This document shows positions 1 to 11,046 of a stretch of DNA of 64,000 bases, in pieces. A model generated the notes under the pieces. It worked only from the letters and a program-made list of their open reading frames with translations, had not been told where the DNA came from and ran no database searches. A program made the position numbers and the translations under genes. Where the stretch lies: contig JABCPU010000015.1 in NCBI GenBank assembly GCA_016800925.1, forward strand, positions 186,001 to 250,000. The letters run 5' to 3'. The stretch is from Suillus spraguei (lineage: Eukaryota; Basidiomycota; Agaricomycetes; Boletales; Suillaceae). How positions within the stretch are numbered: position 1 is the first letter of the stretch; each line of letters starts with the position of its first letter.

Positions 1-2479
1 ATTGCGTTAGCGATGTCTTTTGTGCTGAACCCGATCTCCCAAACTTCCTTTATGAGACGCATGAGTAACAGGGAATATTTATCGCGGCTTGCCGAGGAGT
101 CTGGATTAGCGGAATAGATCCACTCTCGGAGAAGACGATGCATATGATAGACCCGAAGTTCCGCGCCTACCGATGCCTCCTTAGTTCGCGGATTGCGGGC
201 AAGGGCCTGCAGAAATTTTTGAAGACCACTGCCATCCAGGCTTTCCATCTCTTGGATACGGGACGCTATCCATGCCGCAGACTCAGACGCTTGTTTAGAT
301 TCCTTCTTGGCAATATTTTGTTCACGAATAGCATCGGCTTTTGATAGCTTTCCAGTACTCTTGCCTGATGGACGAGCGTGAACAACTTTCGGCTGGAGGT
401 CCATGATAAGCAACAGAAGTCAAGTTACTATGCTTGAGTACTGACCTTCACGCTGCGCTGATTTGCAAGGGAGGCTACAGACGGTATTTTCATTTGTTGG
501 AGGACAGCTCCCAGGGCCCCTGTTAAGGTGCTCGCCTGGTCGTGCAAGGTCTTCATGAAGCGCTGGTCCGAACGAAGCTTCCGATTACGTTGCCATTCAG
601 TCATCGGTGCTGTAGCGTCGCCTCCGAGGTGCTTGGGCAGAATGGACATTCTATGATTGTGCCAATGCTGTGTATCACAAAAGAGCGTGTCCTCTCTGGA
701 AGTTTTATTTTGAGGAGAACGAGCGGATGGAAGGACATCAGCAGACTCGTCACTGGTGCTGCTATCGTCCCATTCGTCGGACTCTTCTCCACTTGAGGAA
801 ACAGATTCTATAGGGTTGGAGAGCGTGATGCCCTCCGTGGCAATATGGACGACGGAAAGCTCCTTGTCAAATACTGAGTTGGAAAACGGAAGGAGCTTGA
901 GGGGAATTGGCATCTCATACAAGTCATCAGGAAGGAAAGACACGCTCAAACACGAGAAAATTGAATACTGGAGCTTCAGCGCAGAAAAGATATCTTCAGC
1001 ATCTTTGGCCACGGTTGGTCCCAAAATCTCCGTCAACGATTGAGCTGGATGTTCGGAGAGATAGCGCAAGACACAAAGGAATACACGAATGTCGATGTCG
1101 AGGGATACCCCATTTACTACAATGACTGCTTCTATCGCTCGAAAGATGCGAGGTAAGAAGGATTTTACTAATGAAATGAAAAGGTCAGGTTTGATTGGCG
1201 CTAAACGCTGGGCTCTGTCCTGGACGGAGACACTCTTAAGGAGAAGAGCGTGGATAATGAAAACAGCAAGTAGGGACGGCTGAGTGTCACTCTTGGATGC
1301 TGAAAGATATGACAATCCGACATGCCTCAAGGTCACGCGGAGGTCGAGGAAAGACGGGGACGCTGATGCTGCGCTAAGAACGCAGCTGCGGACTTGATCG
1401 AATGGTCCTTGTTCATGAGTAGTAAGAACGTCCCTAGCAACAACACCCGCAGTTAGAATAACTTTGGGGAGATGCGCTCGATGGCTTAAGCGAAGCTTTG
1501 ATTCAAAAACGAAAGACAAGGCCTATAGCATGATCAACAATCAGGTAAGAAAATAGAACGGAAAGGGAAATGCGGTGTGACCTTCGAGTCCTTGAAAATG
1601 ACGCCCTCGAGCAGCGCCATGGCCAAGCCACTAGCCAGTAAATCGAAGATAAATAATCGTTGAGTGAGTATTTGATGGGCGGCGAATTGTCCACCAACTC
1701 CTTTCTTCAGCGTACCGCCGTCATTGACCATGACAAACATCGGCTATATAAGGGTGAGAATAAATCATCATGTCTTGTGAGACTTTTACCTTGACTCGAA
1801 CACGATAATCAACCCATTTCTTGTCAGAGAGACTTGCGAAGTTGAGGGTATTCACTGAATCCAGCGACTGGAGGTGGTTATATAAGAGCCTCCTGGCAAG
1901 GGCTCGAGATGCAACAGTGAATTCCGACTCGCCCGCTCGCAGTACTGGGTGTCGGTTGACTAAGAAATTATCAATAAGATAGACTCAGTGAGATGAAAAA
2001 GCGGCCTGACTATCAAAGAAAACGATATCAAAGTTCGCTGATCGACTTTGAAAGTTTTTTAGGATACGTTCTAGTGAATAGATCGCATGAATGATTTGAA
2101 AAGACGGATCTTTGATAGTACCATCGTCCGAATCATGTGAGAGAAAACCACGTGTACTAGACATAGTGACGTACCATCATCCTTCGCTAGTGCGAGCAGA
2201 TGATCATCAAGGACAACTTGGAGCAGAGAATGACCTAGAGTGTAGATGGGCATCAACTTGAAAGTTAGATGACTAGGAAGTTAAACGAATACCGTCAATC
2301 ACAAAGGGTTCTGCACCGGCGTAGTCGCCGATAAGATCCATCCAACGCGCATTCCTACTTGCAGGGGCATACCAAGTTGAATCGATCCAGTTTAAAGTAT
2401 CTATAACAGTGGATGATTTTGATGGCTCGGAATCCTCGATGGCTCGTTCGATATCAACTTCAAACTCCTCGAAATCCAT
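1..2479 (-). CDS. DDX60-like SKI2-family helicase, N-terminal part (runs off window)
   Basis: The gene runs right to left from an ATG at 2477-2479 (MDFEEFEVDIERAIE) and leaves the window at base 1, so only the region in front of the helicase core is present. Exon 1 (2293-2479) contains WMDLIGDYAGAEPFVIDG and joins across a short intron to HSLLQVVLDD (exon 2 starts at 2234). Later exons give DPSFQIIHAIYSLERIL, SRSANFDIVFFD, LNFASLSDKKWVDYRVRV and MFVMVNDGG. The order 'GDYAG-ELF-DG-SLLQ-VLDD-LLAL' is what I know from the N-terminus of fungal DDX60/SKI2-like RNA helicases. A long exon (428-1519) encodes an acidic Ser-rich stretch followed by TEWQRNRKLRSDQRFM. An alternative ATG lies upstream at 2558-2560, but the family-like sequence begins at 2479. 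Role by family: cytoplasmic RNA helicase in RNA decay or defence; no helicase motif is visible here. Confidence 0.72.
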
Positions 2480-3618
2480 AATGCGTATGGTGGTGGTATG
2501 AGTGGTATCCGCTGAGTGATCCGTATTTTTTTGGTGGTCCGCACAATTGGTTTCTGGCAACGGAGATAGCCAGGATCATTGCCTCGAGGCGCAAACTACT
2601 CACTGGGAAAATCAATGATACGCCAAGAAACTTGGGTGGCGCTTACAGAAGAAAACTTTGAAATTGGGTGACTAATTCAGCCATTGGTTCTCGGAGCGCT
2701 GAATTCTCGGTTGAGTTCATAACGGTTATCGATGGCAAGAAACTTTGCAAACAAAGTATTAAATAAGTTGCGCAATATCATATGATATGCTGCCTATGCG
2801 TGTTCTACCAATCTCCGACGATTCTACTAGTAATGGTCGTTAGCTAGTAAGGCCAATGTCATGACTCACAAGAATACTCAAGCTTCAAGCCCGAGATACG
2901 ATATTGGTAGAAATGATTGCGCGAATGACTGCTAGTGGCATAATCGATCTTCGTTCCAAAGTACTCTGAGCTCGATCATAAGCTCGGCCCCCGCTTGAAT
3001 CGCCACTGATTATATTATGAGATTCAGAAGTCCAGAAATGAAAAGACTACTTAATGTTCTAGAACCTTGAACGCTGGTGGCTTGACAGTCAAGATTAGTC
3101 ACCTTCAAGTCTCGGCCGCACCCGATACTGGTCATTTACGCTGACCCCACAGAAGTCGGCACTTTCATAAAAACTTACACTTCTAGCTATCCGAGTCTCG
3201 ATACATCCCCATCAAAAATTACAATTACAGCACTAATGATCATAAGTAGTAGTGTCAACTAAGTAGTAGATAGTACTTACTCGCTCACGCCAAATGCTAA
3301 CTGAACTTGCTTGGCTGCCGAGCTCGCTTTCTATGTCACGTGCTGTGACTTACGGTAACATTTGCGTGACTGCCGACAGTGGAAGGGATAGTATATTACA
3401 GTAACTCATGGCGCCCGACACTTGGATGAACATTTTCCGAGCCTACATATATATATGTTATCTCTAGGCATCACATGAACAAAAATCGTCTGTGGCTTGA
3501 GGATGAGCATCTAATTACAATGAAATCTCACGATAATCCCGTGCAAATCATAGTCCACAGTCAGCACCCACCGGAATATAACATCGTTTCGTTAGTCCCA
3601 AACTATCTTTGGTTACCT
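2480..3618. other. Intergenic region with divergent promoter
   Basis: About 1.1 kb separates the divergent DDX60-like and aldo-keto reductase genes. No convincing coding exon is visible on either strand. It holds an AT palindrome, ACATATATATATGT, at 3445-3458, about 160 bases in front of the reductase ATG; this is the only TATA-like element I can point to. Confidence 0.4.
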
Positions 3619-4935
3619 ATGGCATCTCATCTTACCGCCCTTAATAACGGCCAGACCATCCCTGCTATCGGGCTCGGTGAGCTCCCCAACTCAGTTCAGG
3701 GTTGATGACTTACTGATACCAAACTTCACAGGAACATGGCAATCGAAACCTAATGAAGTTGCCCGCGCCGTTGAATATGCGCTGAAGGCAGGCTATAGAC
3801 ACATTGACTGTGCTTGGTGGGAAACATTGGTCGACCGTGAAATGATACTAACGAACGTATACACCACAGGGCATATGGGAACGAAAAGGAGGTCGGCGAG
3901 GGCCTGCGTGCATCAGGCGTTCCGCGGGAGGAAGTGTTTGTGCGTACAGCACATCTCACGGGTTCATTACCCTGTTCACCTGTGTATTGATAGATCACCA
4001 GCAAGCTTTGGGGTACGTACCATAGACGTGTTGAGGACTGCCTCGACCAGACACTCGCAAACCTGGGAACAACATATCTGGATCGTGAGATCTGCATTTC
4101 TCTGGTTTTGTATGACTGATACTGACAGTCGCATCTATCAGTTTACCTGGTGCACTGGCCTATTGCCATGAACCCAAATGGGAATCACCCTGTCATGCCG
4201 ATGCGCCCGAACGGAAATCGTGACATTGATGAATCCTGGGACATCATATACACCTGGAAGAGCATGGAAGCCATGGTAAAGAAGGGTAAAGTCAAGGCAA
4301 TCGGCGCATCAAACTTCTCCCAGACGGTACTCGAGAGGATTCTGCCCACAGCTGAGATCATCCCGGCCGTTAATCAGGTGTGTTCGACGTAATGTCATGA
4401 TTCAAAACTGACCATATTGAACCACGTAGCTCGAGATTCATCTGTACAACCCGCAGCTCAAACTCCTTGATTACTTGAAGTCGAAGAACATCGTTCCACA
4501 AGCATACTCGCCACTTGGTTCGACCAATTCTCCACTGTTGACCGATGAGACTGCCACAGAGATCGCAAAGAAGCATGGCCTCAAGAGCACATCCGATGTC
4601 CTTCTCGGCTACCTGCGTGCGTTCATGATTGTCATTCGCTATGTGCAATATAATGACGTGTCTGATTGTAGTCGCAAAGGACATCATTGTCCTTCCCAAA
4701 TCAGTGACGCCGTCCCGTATCGAATCTAACTTGACCGGTGCGCTAGAGGCATACAGCGTGCTAACACCAGAGGATATCAAAATCCTTGACGGTGTAGCGG
4801 CAAGTGGCAAGCAGAAGCGTTTCATCATGCCTCTTTGGGGTGAGCATTGCTAATACCCGCGAAAATAACGATACTGAAATATGTTGTCCAGGTATTGACC
4901 TTGGTTTCGATAATTGGCCTGCTCCAACCAAGTAG
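3619..4935 (+). CDS. Aldo-keto reductase (AKR superfamily)
   Basis: This NAD(P)H-dependent carbonyl reductase has at least five short introns. Exon 1 starts at ATG 3619 (MASHLTALNNGQTIPAIGLG). Splicing then gives TWQSKPNEVARAVEYALKAG, YRHIDCAWAYGNEKEVGEGL, ITSKLWGTYHRRVEDCLDQT, VYLVHWPIAMNPNG, VKAIGASNFSQTVLERIL, PQAYSPLGSTNSPLL, KDIIVLPKSVTPSRI and the tail IDLGFDNWPAPTK. The complete AKR catalytic tetrad is visible: Asp in HIDCAW, Tyr in AYGNEKE, Lys in SKLWG and His in LVHWP. The length of about 320 residues is normal for the family. The gene before it is divergent; the next gene downstream is myo-inositol oxygenase on the same strand, so a glucuronate or glycerol/aldehyde reductase role is possible. 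Substrate cannot be read from the sequence. Confidence 0.9.
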
Positions 4936-6504
4936 GAAACAGCCGCGGTAATTCACTGAATGATAGTAGATAATTTGGAGAGCACGACTGTACGCATCTG
5001 CCAGTGAGGGAGGCATGAAACCGTCTGCATCAGTAGAACTACATATGATTCATGAAATTCTCACACAACGCACTGACAAATGAATGATGGGAACATATGC
5101 AATGCGATAGTGAGATGACACAGCCCAGGATTACAGAACACCGCCCATTCGCATGAGGGTGCAGGGGCAGATGAATAAAGTTGGTCGATGCGGGAAATTT
5201 TTCGGGTCGGAGCAAAGATTTTAGCGGTGGCTATTATAAACAAGCGTGCCACCACTCTGCATGACTGAAAGTGCTCCTTGAGGGTATGGCCAGTCATCCG
5301 CGGGATGGGGATGACAGCTCATCACTCGTCAAGCGATGAGTGATGCATATATTTTGATTGCGCATGCCAGCACAAAGAGAAGGAGAAGGACCATGATAGT
5401 TAAGTGTGACCTGAAAGAGAGGTGCCCAGCTCGAAAACTTGTCTCATCATCCATACTGGGATTATCGTGCAGGCCTGACCGCATTGGCCATAAATATATC
5501 GGAGTCCGTGGGGCAACGATTCAAGGCCTGACGTCACGGTTGACGGAAAGACCCACACGAGTCTCAGAGAAAATTTCTGGAGAATTTCCTCAATTTGCTC
5601 AACTGGCAAAGTAGAATCTCGAAGGATACCTATAGAGTAGTACTCATGGCTAAGAGCTTGAGAGCTGGGAAAGCTGAGGTGACTCTATCGGGAGCTAGCA
5701 CATTGATACAGTTGTGACTTAGTCACAATGACTCTCGCATTCTGCCGTGAGTCCGTCCGTCCGCTGTTTACCGCGATTTATGCAACCCCAAGTTGTTGCA
5801 TTTCCGATGTTGTTCCGATGGGCTGTGAAACATGTGAGCCTGAGTAAGGGCTGCACCAAGAGAAAAAAAACTGTCAGTCACGGTGGCCTTCCTTGTGATT
5901 ACTCCGATTGTCACGCCAGCGGGGAGTGATAATACTAGGTTAGGTTAGGTTGCCATCGATTCAATATTGAATCACGGAAGCGAACGAGAGAGAGTTAGAC
6001 TAAGCAAACTTGGTCCAGATCCTGTGCAAACCTTGACGGTGACTCGTCAGGACTACCAAGAACGTGCGACTAGACGGGAGTATCGTTGTTGAGAATGATA
6101 AGAACGTTCAGTACGATTCAGATGTAGCTTGTTCATGGCAGTGCTTGTTGTCTGCAGACAACGTTCAGCAGTCTGCTACGGTCACGTCACCGAGACTCTT
6201 CCGCGAAATATCGGAAGCACGCAAGAGCCACGTGGTCCGCGTAGCCCTGCGCCGCGGCACTAATTTGCAAACCACACTGGGACCGACAGACTAATACGGA
6301 AGTTGCTAATCTTCAAATTATCGTCATCAATTTTGCGGGAAACACGTATGGTGAACCAGTGCAGGGCAGGTTCAGGTTCTGTTGGTGTTCGCGATGCTCG
6401 TATGACTCGCATCCGTATATAAGGCAGCCTTGTCTTCGGACTCTCATTCCCAATAAGCCTCCCACTCCTCTTCCAAAAGCCTCATTTCGGCATTATTCTT
6501 AGAC
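4936..6504. other. Intergenic region upstream of MIOX
   Basis: About 1.57 kb without a supportable gene. Several short open frames on both strands lack splice-consistent continuation. It contains three head-to-tail TTAGG-type pentamers (5936-5951) and, near its right end, the MIOX core promoter. Confidence 0.4.
6416..6422 (+). promoter_or_regulatory. TATA box of MIOX gene
   Basis: TATATAA lies 89 bases before the MIOX ATG and is followed by a pyrimidine-rich CTCATTCCC leader, a typical fungal core promoter arrangement. Confidence 0.6.
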
Positions 6505-7746
6505 ATGCCTGCCATCGTTATTAACACACATGCTGGGCATGAACTTGACACTGTTTCCGACGCAGTCGATGACGGTGTGTATTCATCATGCCGTTCCACC
6601 GCTTCATGACATGACTCACTGTGTCCTCGCAGTAAATGTTCTAAAGGCCAAAATTTGGGACTCTCAGTCTGAGTTTGATTCTACCAAAGACAAGACCACT
6701 TTCCGACAGTATGAGACTGCCTGCGATCGCGTCAAGAATTTTTACAAAGAGCAACATGGTCATTTGATATATCCGATCTACTAATTCACAACGTGGTACT
6801 GATGCTACCATGTAGAAAAACAAACTGTGGCTTTCAACATCAAGGCCCGCACGGAATTCAAGAGCCGGAAACGCGCTCGCATGGGTATCTGGCAAGCTAT
6901 GGAAATGCTCAATACACTCGTGGACGAGTCGGATCCAGACGTCAGTGATTTGTTGGCTCGTGATTTTCCTTTACTGATTCAGTTGTAATACATATTTAGA
7001 CTGAGCTTTCGCAAATTGAGCATTTGCTACAGACTGCCGAGGCCATCCGACGGGACGGAAAGCCTGAATGGATGCAAGTTACCGGTTTGATCCACGACCT
7101 TGGTAAGCTGTTGTACCTATTTGGCAGTGAGGGCCAGTGGGACGTTGTTGGTGTAGGTTCCTTCATTTGTTGCTCGTGACGATGTGTAGACTGATACGCT
7201 TCTTTGCGCTAGGATACCTTTGTCGTCGGTTGCGCTTTCTCCGATAAAAATATATACCCCGGTACCTTCGCTGGCAACCCGGACTTCCATGACGCCGTTT
7301 ATTCCACGCAGTATGGAATTTATGAGCCTAATTGCGGCCTTGATAATGTTATGGTGTCTTGGGGTCATGATGAGGTATATTTCTATTTATATATCGTATT
7401 GCTCTGTGCTTACCAGACTTCTTGCAGTACCTCTACAATGTCGTTAAGGATCAGAGCTCCCTTCCTGCGGAAGGTCTTGCTATGATCAGATATCACAGCT
7501 TTTATCCGTAAGCTTCGCCCAGTCTATACCATCCACCAAATTTTTATAATATCTAATTAGATGGCACCGTGAGGGAGCTACACGCACCTCATGAATGAGA
7601 AGGATCATGTAGCTCTTGAGGCCGCTCGCGCCTTCAACCCTTATGATCTCTACTCGAAGAACGACGAGCCCTGCAATATTGAAAAACTTCGCCCGTACTA
7701 CGAGGGCCTCATTGCTAAATTCTTCCCTTCAGAGATCGACTGGTAG
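6505..7746 (+). CDS. miox: myo-Inositol oxygenase (MIOX)
   Basis: The enzyme cleaves the myo-inositol ring with O2 at a mixed-valent di-iron centre to give D-glucuronate, in the cytosol. The ATG at 6505 gives [20 protein letters not shown]. Exons then join to [126 protein letters not shown] and the C-terminus [12 protein letters not shown], the usual MIOX ending. The His/Asp iron ligands are present in LIHDLGK, SWGHDEY and RYHSFYPWH. Roughly 305 residues, normal size. Introns are about 50-75 bases. The aldo-keto reductase upstream on the same strand could supply the next step, glucuronate reduction; that link is inference. Confidence 0.95.
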
Positions 7747-8762
7747 ATGCGCGTGATAGCGCGCACGACTTTATTTTAAAATCATAGACCACTGTCTGGT
7801 ATAGACGCAGATTGTTAGTCGACATAGAGGGCAAAATCTACATAGCTTAATTGTGTATTTCTTTCAAGGTTTGTGTCCTTAGTTGTTCCATCACTTTATT
7901 GCAGCATATCCCGATGCCTATATAGATTTTTTTATTATCATTGACATAATTTAATGCATTATTGTCACAGAACTACATCTTGATGCGAGTATATTCGGTT
8001 ATGCAGACATACATTCCACTGATGAAATATGTATTTGATGTACCTGTTCTAAAGTTACCTTCTCTTATTGTCCTCTGCGTCAACTTGATTCTTACCCATT
8101 GGCTTCTGATATCTGAGGACATGTATCTTTTCATGCAGTATCGGAATTTTCTCTGTTTAACTTGAGCTCATCTCTCATAATATTCATTCTTCCCTTTCCG
8201 ACAGATCTCACTGCAAACTGTGTAACAGACTTACTCTGAAGTTTACATTGGATAGTATGGTCATATTCGTTGTGCGCTGCTTATTAGACTGTACCTTGCA
8301 GATCTGAATTACACTACTAATCGGGATAAACCTGAACCTAACATGCGTAATCATACCTTTATGGGAACTGTGAGAACCCCAGTACTATCAAAATATATAC
8401 ATTTACCAAAGGATTTCCGTCAATGTTGTAATGACGGCATGAAGCAAACCATAATAGGATATCGGAAGCAAAGGTCAAGCAGAGATTGGGATCCTCTCTG
8501 ACGAGCATGGTGGCAGGGACGGCACACTATCATATACTAACATATTACAAACCATCATGGCCTAACATTGTGACAGGGTCAAATGCTGAGGTCTGGTTGA
8601 CCCACACCCACGTTGTGACAGTCTTAGTATCACCATATTACTATATTTACTCAGAGTGCTTCACAATGTGTTTGGGCAGGACGGTTGCAGCTGCTGGATG
8701 GGTCAGCAGTGCGGTAAGCATCAAATATTTAATGTAATAATGATGCCTCATCCATTGGTTAG
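7747..8762. other. Region without a recognised gene
   Basis: About 1 kb of AT-rich sequence after MIOX. Short open frames exist, and one possible exon ends at a good donor (GTAAGC at 8714), but I cannot connect it to a start codon or a family. Confidence 0.3.
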
Positions 8763-9014
8763 GATACCAAACTCTTGGATCACATTTTACTCCATCACTT
8801 GCTTGATCTTGTGCAAGCAAAGCTTGCCACTGTGTCTGGACTTCTCAAGCACAAGAACACCCTCCATATCATGCAGTCACTCATTTGGAGAGAGGGACTG
8901 TCTTCCTCCCAGACAAATGCTGAGCACTTGCAAGCTGCTCATGCACTGTTGAATGCACCAGGGTTGTCCCTTGATGCTGCCATGAAAAATTTATCTCATC
9001 CCACACCAGTATGA
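8763..9014 (+). CDS. Unrecognised exon, Leu/His-rich helical protein (partial)
   Basis: After an acceptor TTAG at 8759-8762 an open frame reads DTKLLDHILLHHLLDLVQ, AKLATVSGLLKHKNTLHIM, SLIWREGLSSSQTNAEHLQ and AHALLNAPGLSLDAAMKNLS before a stop at 9012-9014. It looks like the last exon of a spliced gene: amphipathic helices, low codon oddity, good acceptor. The donor at 8714 may be its partner. I do not recognise the family, and no start codon can be assigned. It lies next to another unrecognised gene on the same strand that was broken by a retrotransposon. Confidence 0.35.
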   Translation, partial: DTKLLDHILLHHLLDLVQAKLATVSGLLKHKNTLHIMQSLIWREGLSSSQTNAEHLQAAHALLNAPGLSLDAAMKNLSHPTPV

Positions 9015-9857
9015 CTTTTGCAGTCCAGAAACCATCAGAGATCTGTGAAATGGGAGACAATGTAGCGCACCCCAAGAGTGTATCAAAGGAAGTGTATAAA
9101 AAATAATCGCGCAACACACTATCACTGATGATCACGCTGGACTTCATGCTATCCTGGAGTATGTCGATACTACATCCCAGTCCCAGCCTCAGTCCAGCTA
9201 ATTTCGCATCATGTATTACAATGTTGTACTTTTATATTTTTTCCTTCCTTCAGCACAAGCTATTACAAGTACAAGTAGGCATATTTTACCAATGCTACAA
9301 TGGATTTTTGGTCACGTGTCAATGCATCATGTTCAGAATGACTCAGAGTTTCTCTGTTGGTTCAGTGTTCATTGCAGTGCCTGCTGGTGATTATGAGCTA
9401 TCTCAGTCAATTCCGACTCCAACAGGCACCTGTGCCACTTGAGTTGCTATGTCTAGCCTGCCATCATCCCCACTTGCAGATCGAACACCTGTAACCCACG
9501 GCGAGGTCAGACGACGGATTGAATCCACAGAGTCAGTGGAAGCTGAGATTAAGTGGCTCAAGACTTGTGCTACAGATATTTGCAGGACTAACAGATTACC
9601 CAATGATACATTAGACCAATTTGCTACAGTAAGTCATCAGGATGTACAGTATAGGCAGTTCTTAACTTCAATCATGCAGAAAACTGAAAAGGAAATGCTA
9701 CTAAATGTCATGGGACATCTCATTGCCCTAGACAAGCAAAAGGCAAGAGATGATGCTTGTGAGCTCGTTAACTTGGTGGAATTTAAGGTATGGGTCTGAC
9801 TTTCCTATGTTTACTACTCTTACATTGCTTAAAGCAATCACTCACTGACAGGCTTTG

Positions 9858-10332
9858 TGTTACGAACTGGGATGGTGTCACCAGCAACAGTGAAAAGATG
9901 CAGGCAGTCTGCTGGGAAGTTCTACAATGTCCAGAAGAGGACAAGGTGAAAGTACAAGGAACACATTCCGAGTACTATCAAGGTTTCTGCCTCAAAGACA
10001 AGTCTAAGAGGTTCTTTGAGAATAGAGACTAAGGCTAAGGAGTGCTTAGACTTAGAGACAATTCAAGACAACTTAGGTTGGAGACCTAAGCGAAGGATGT
10101 TCCAGGTAAAACCCAGTAAGATTAAAGTAAAGTATACAAGTGTAATACAACGTGCTTAAATAGGTCAATATGTGCGCACAGACCAAGAGAGATGTGAGAA
10201 CGTAAGTGCATATCCAAAGAAGGAAGGCAACTATAGTACAGATGCGTTGAGCATATGAGTCAGAGTCACATTATGTAATATGCAAGTAAAGGAAACAAAG
10301 AGAAATGAATAGGGGTACGTACAACTGTAACA
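9858..10332 (-). repeat. 3' LTR of chromovirus 1
   Basis: 475 bp, with TGTTAC...GTAACA ends. It differs from the partner LTR at 17453-17927 at about ten sites by eye, mostly C/T or G/A at CpG positions. It is flanked on the left by the CTTTG target duplication. Confidence 0.93.
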
Positions 10333-10365
10333 TTACCCCCTTGTTACATAGAAAGTCACCTACTT

Positions 10366-11019
10366 TCAAATACCTCTATTGTCGTCATAGACAGGATCAT
10401 AGTCGTCATAGTTAGCAACGTCTTCATCGGCGGCACTTCCTCCTAACATATAAGCCGTCTCTTCTTCTGTGACAGTTCTCGCCCGTCGACCTGCTTTTCT
10501 CCATCGACGGTTAATAAGATATTGCTCCCACTTACGGAGTGCATCATAAAATCCATCGTCCTTCCAAGTAAGCGTGAATGGGGGATCTCCAATATGTTGA
10601 GGGCAGTAGATAGATAAGTGGGCAGGAGTGTGACGCAAGCAGATTTGGCATTGATAGTCAGGGCAATTCTTTTGCTGATGTCCAATAATGCCGCAAACCC
10701 GACATTTCATGTTTTCGTCAGTGTTGGAGGTAGACATACGTAACGGCGATGGTGAGATGATAGGCTTGGGGCTAGTGGATCTGGCGCGCTTCTTCCCTTT
10801 CCTTCGTGTCATACGACTTAAGGCAAAGGCGTTGTCACGTCTGAGCTGCGCCTGTTGTTTACTGGTGAGGGTGTATGCTGACATAGGAAGATCAGGAGTG
10901 ATTCCTCGTTCAGCAATTGTAAGAAGTTCATCAGAAGAGGAGGGGGAGGTTATGCCAAAGTCTTTTACTAAGACTGGCGAGACAGGATCCATTGGACCAA
11001 ATGATGATGGAATGGACAT
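10366..11019 (-). CDS. Retrotransposon ORF4: zinc-knuckle protein downstream of pol
   Basis: This intact 217-residue frame lies between ORF3 and the polypurine tract/3' LTR of chromovirus 1. Residues 70-85 are strongly basic (RRKGKKRAR). Residues 106-119 form a canonical CX2CX4HX4C zinc knuckle (CRVCGIIGHQQKNC). A second, spaced variant, CX2CX6HX4C, follows at about 124-139 (CQICLRHTPAHLSIYC). The tail is acidic (ADEDVANYDDYDPVYDD). Knuckles of this kind bind nucleic acid in Gag proteins, so a nucleocapsid-like or RNA-chaperone role is reasonable. Unlike gag and pol of the same element, the frame has no stop. Ty3 elements normally end with pol, so this is additional coding capacity. No cellular homologue is recognised. 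Confidence 0.7.
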   Translation of the reverse strand: MSIPSSFGPMDPVSPVLVKDFGITSPSSSDELLTIAERGITPDLPMSAYTLTSKQQAQLRRDNAFALSRMTRRKGKKRARSTSPKPIISPSPLRMSTSNTDENMKCRVCGIIGHQQKNCPDYQCQICLRHTPAHLSIYCPQHIGDPPFTLTWKDDGFYDALRKWEQYLINRRWRKAGRRARTVTEEETAYMLGGSAADEDVANYDDYDPVYDDNRGI

Positions 11020-11046
11020 GGGAGGGTGAATGTGAAGGTCGCGAAG

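Noticed and set aside
4370..4828. 152-residue minus-strand frame
   Set aside because: It lies antisense to AKR exons, whose family motifs are unmistakable on the plus strand.
5936..5951. Telomere-like AGGTTAGGTTAGGTT
   Set aside because: Only three units, of TTAGG and not TTAGGG type, in ordinary intergenic sequence; chance or a tiny internal relic.
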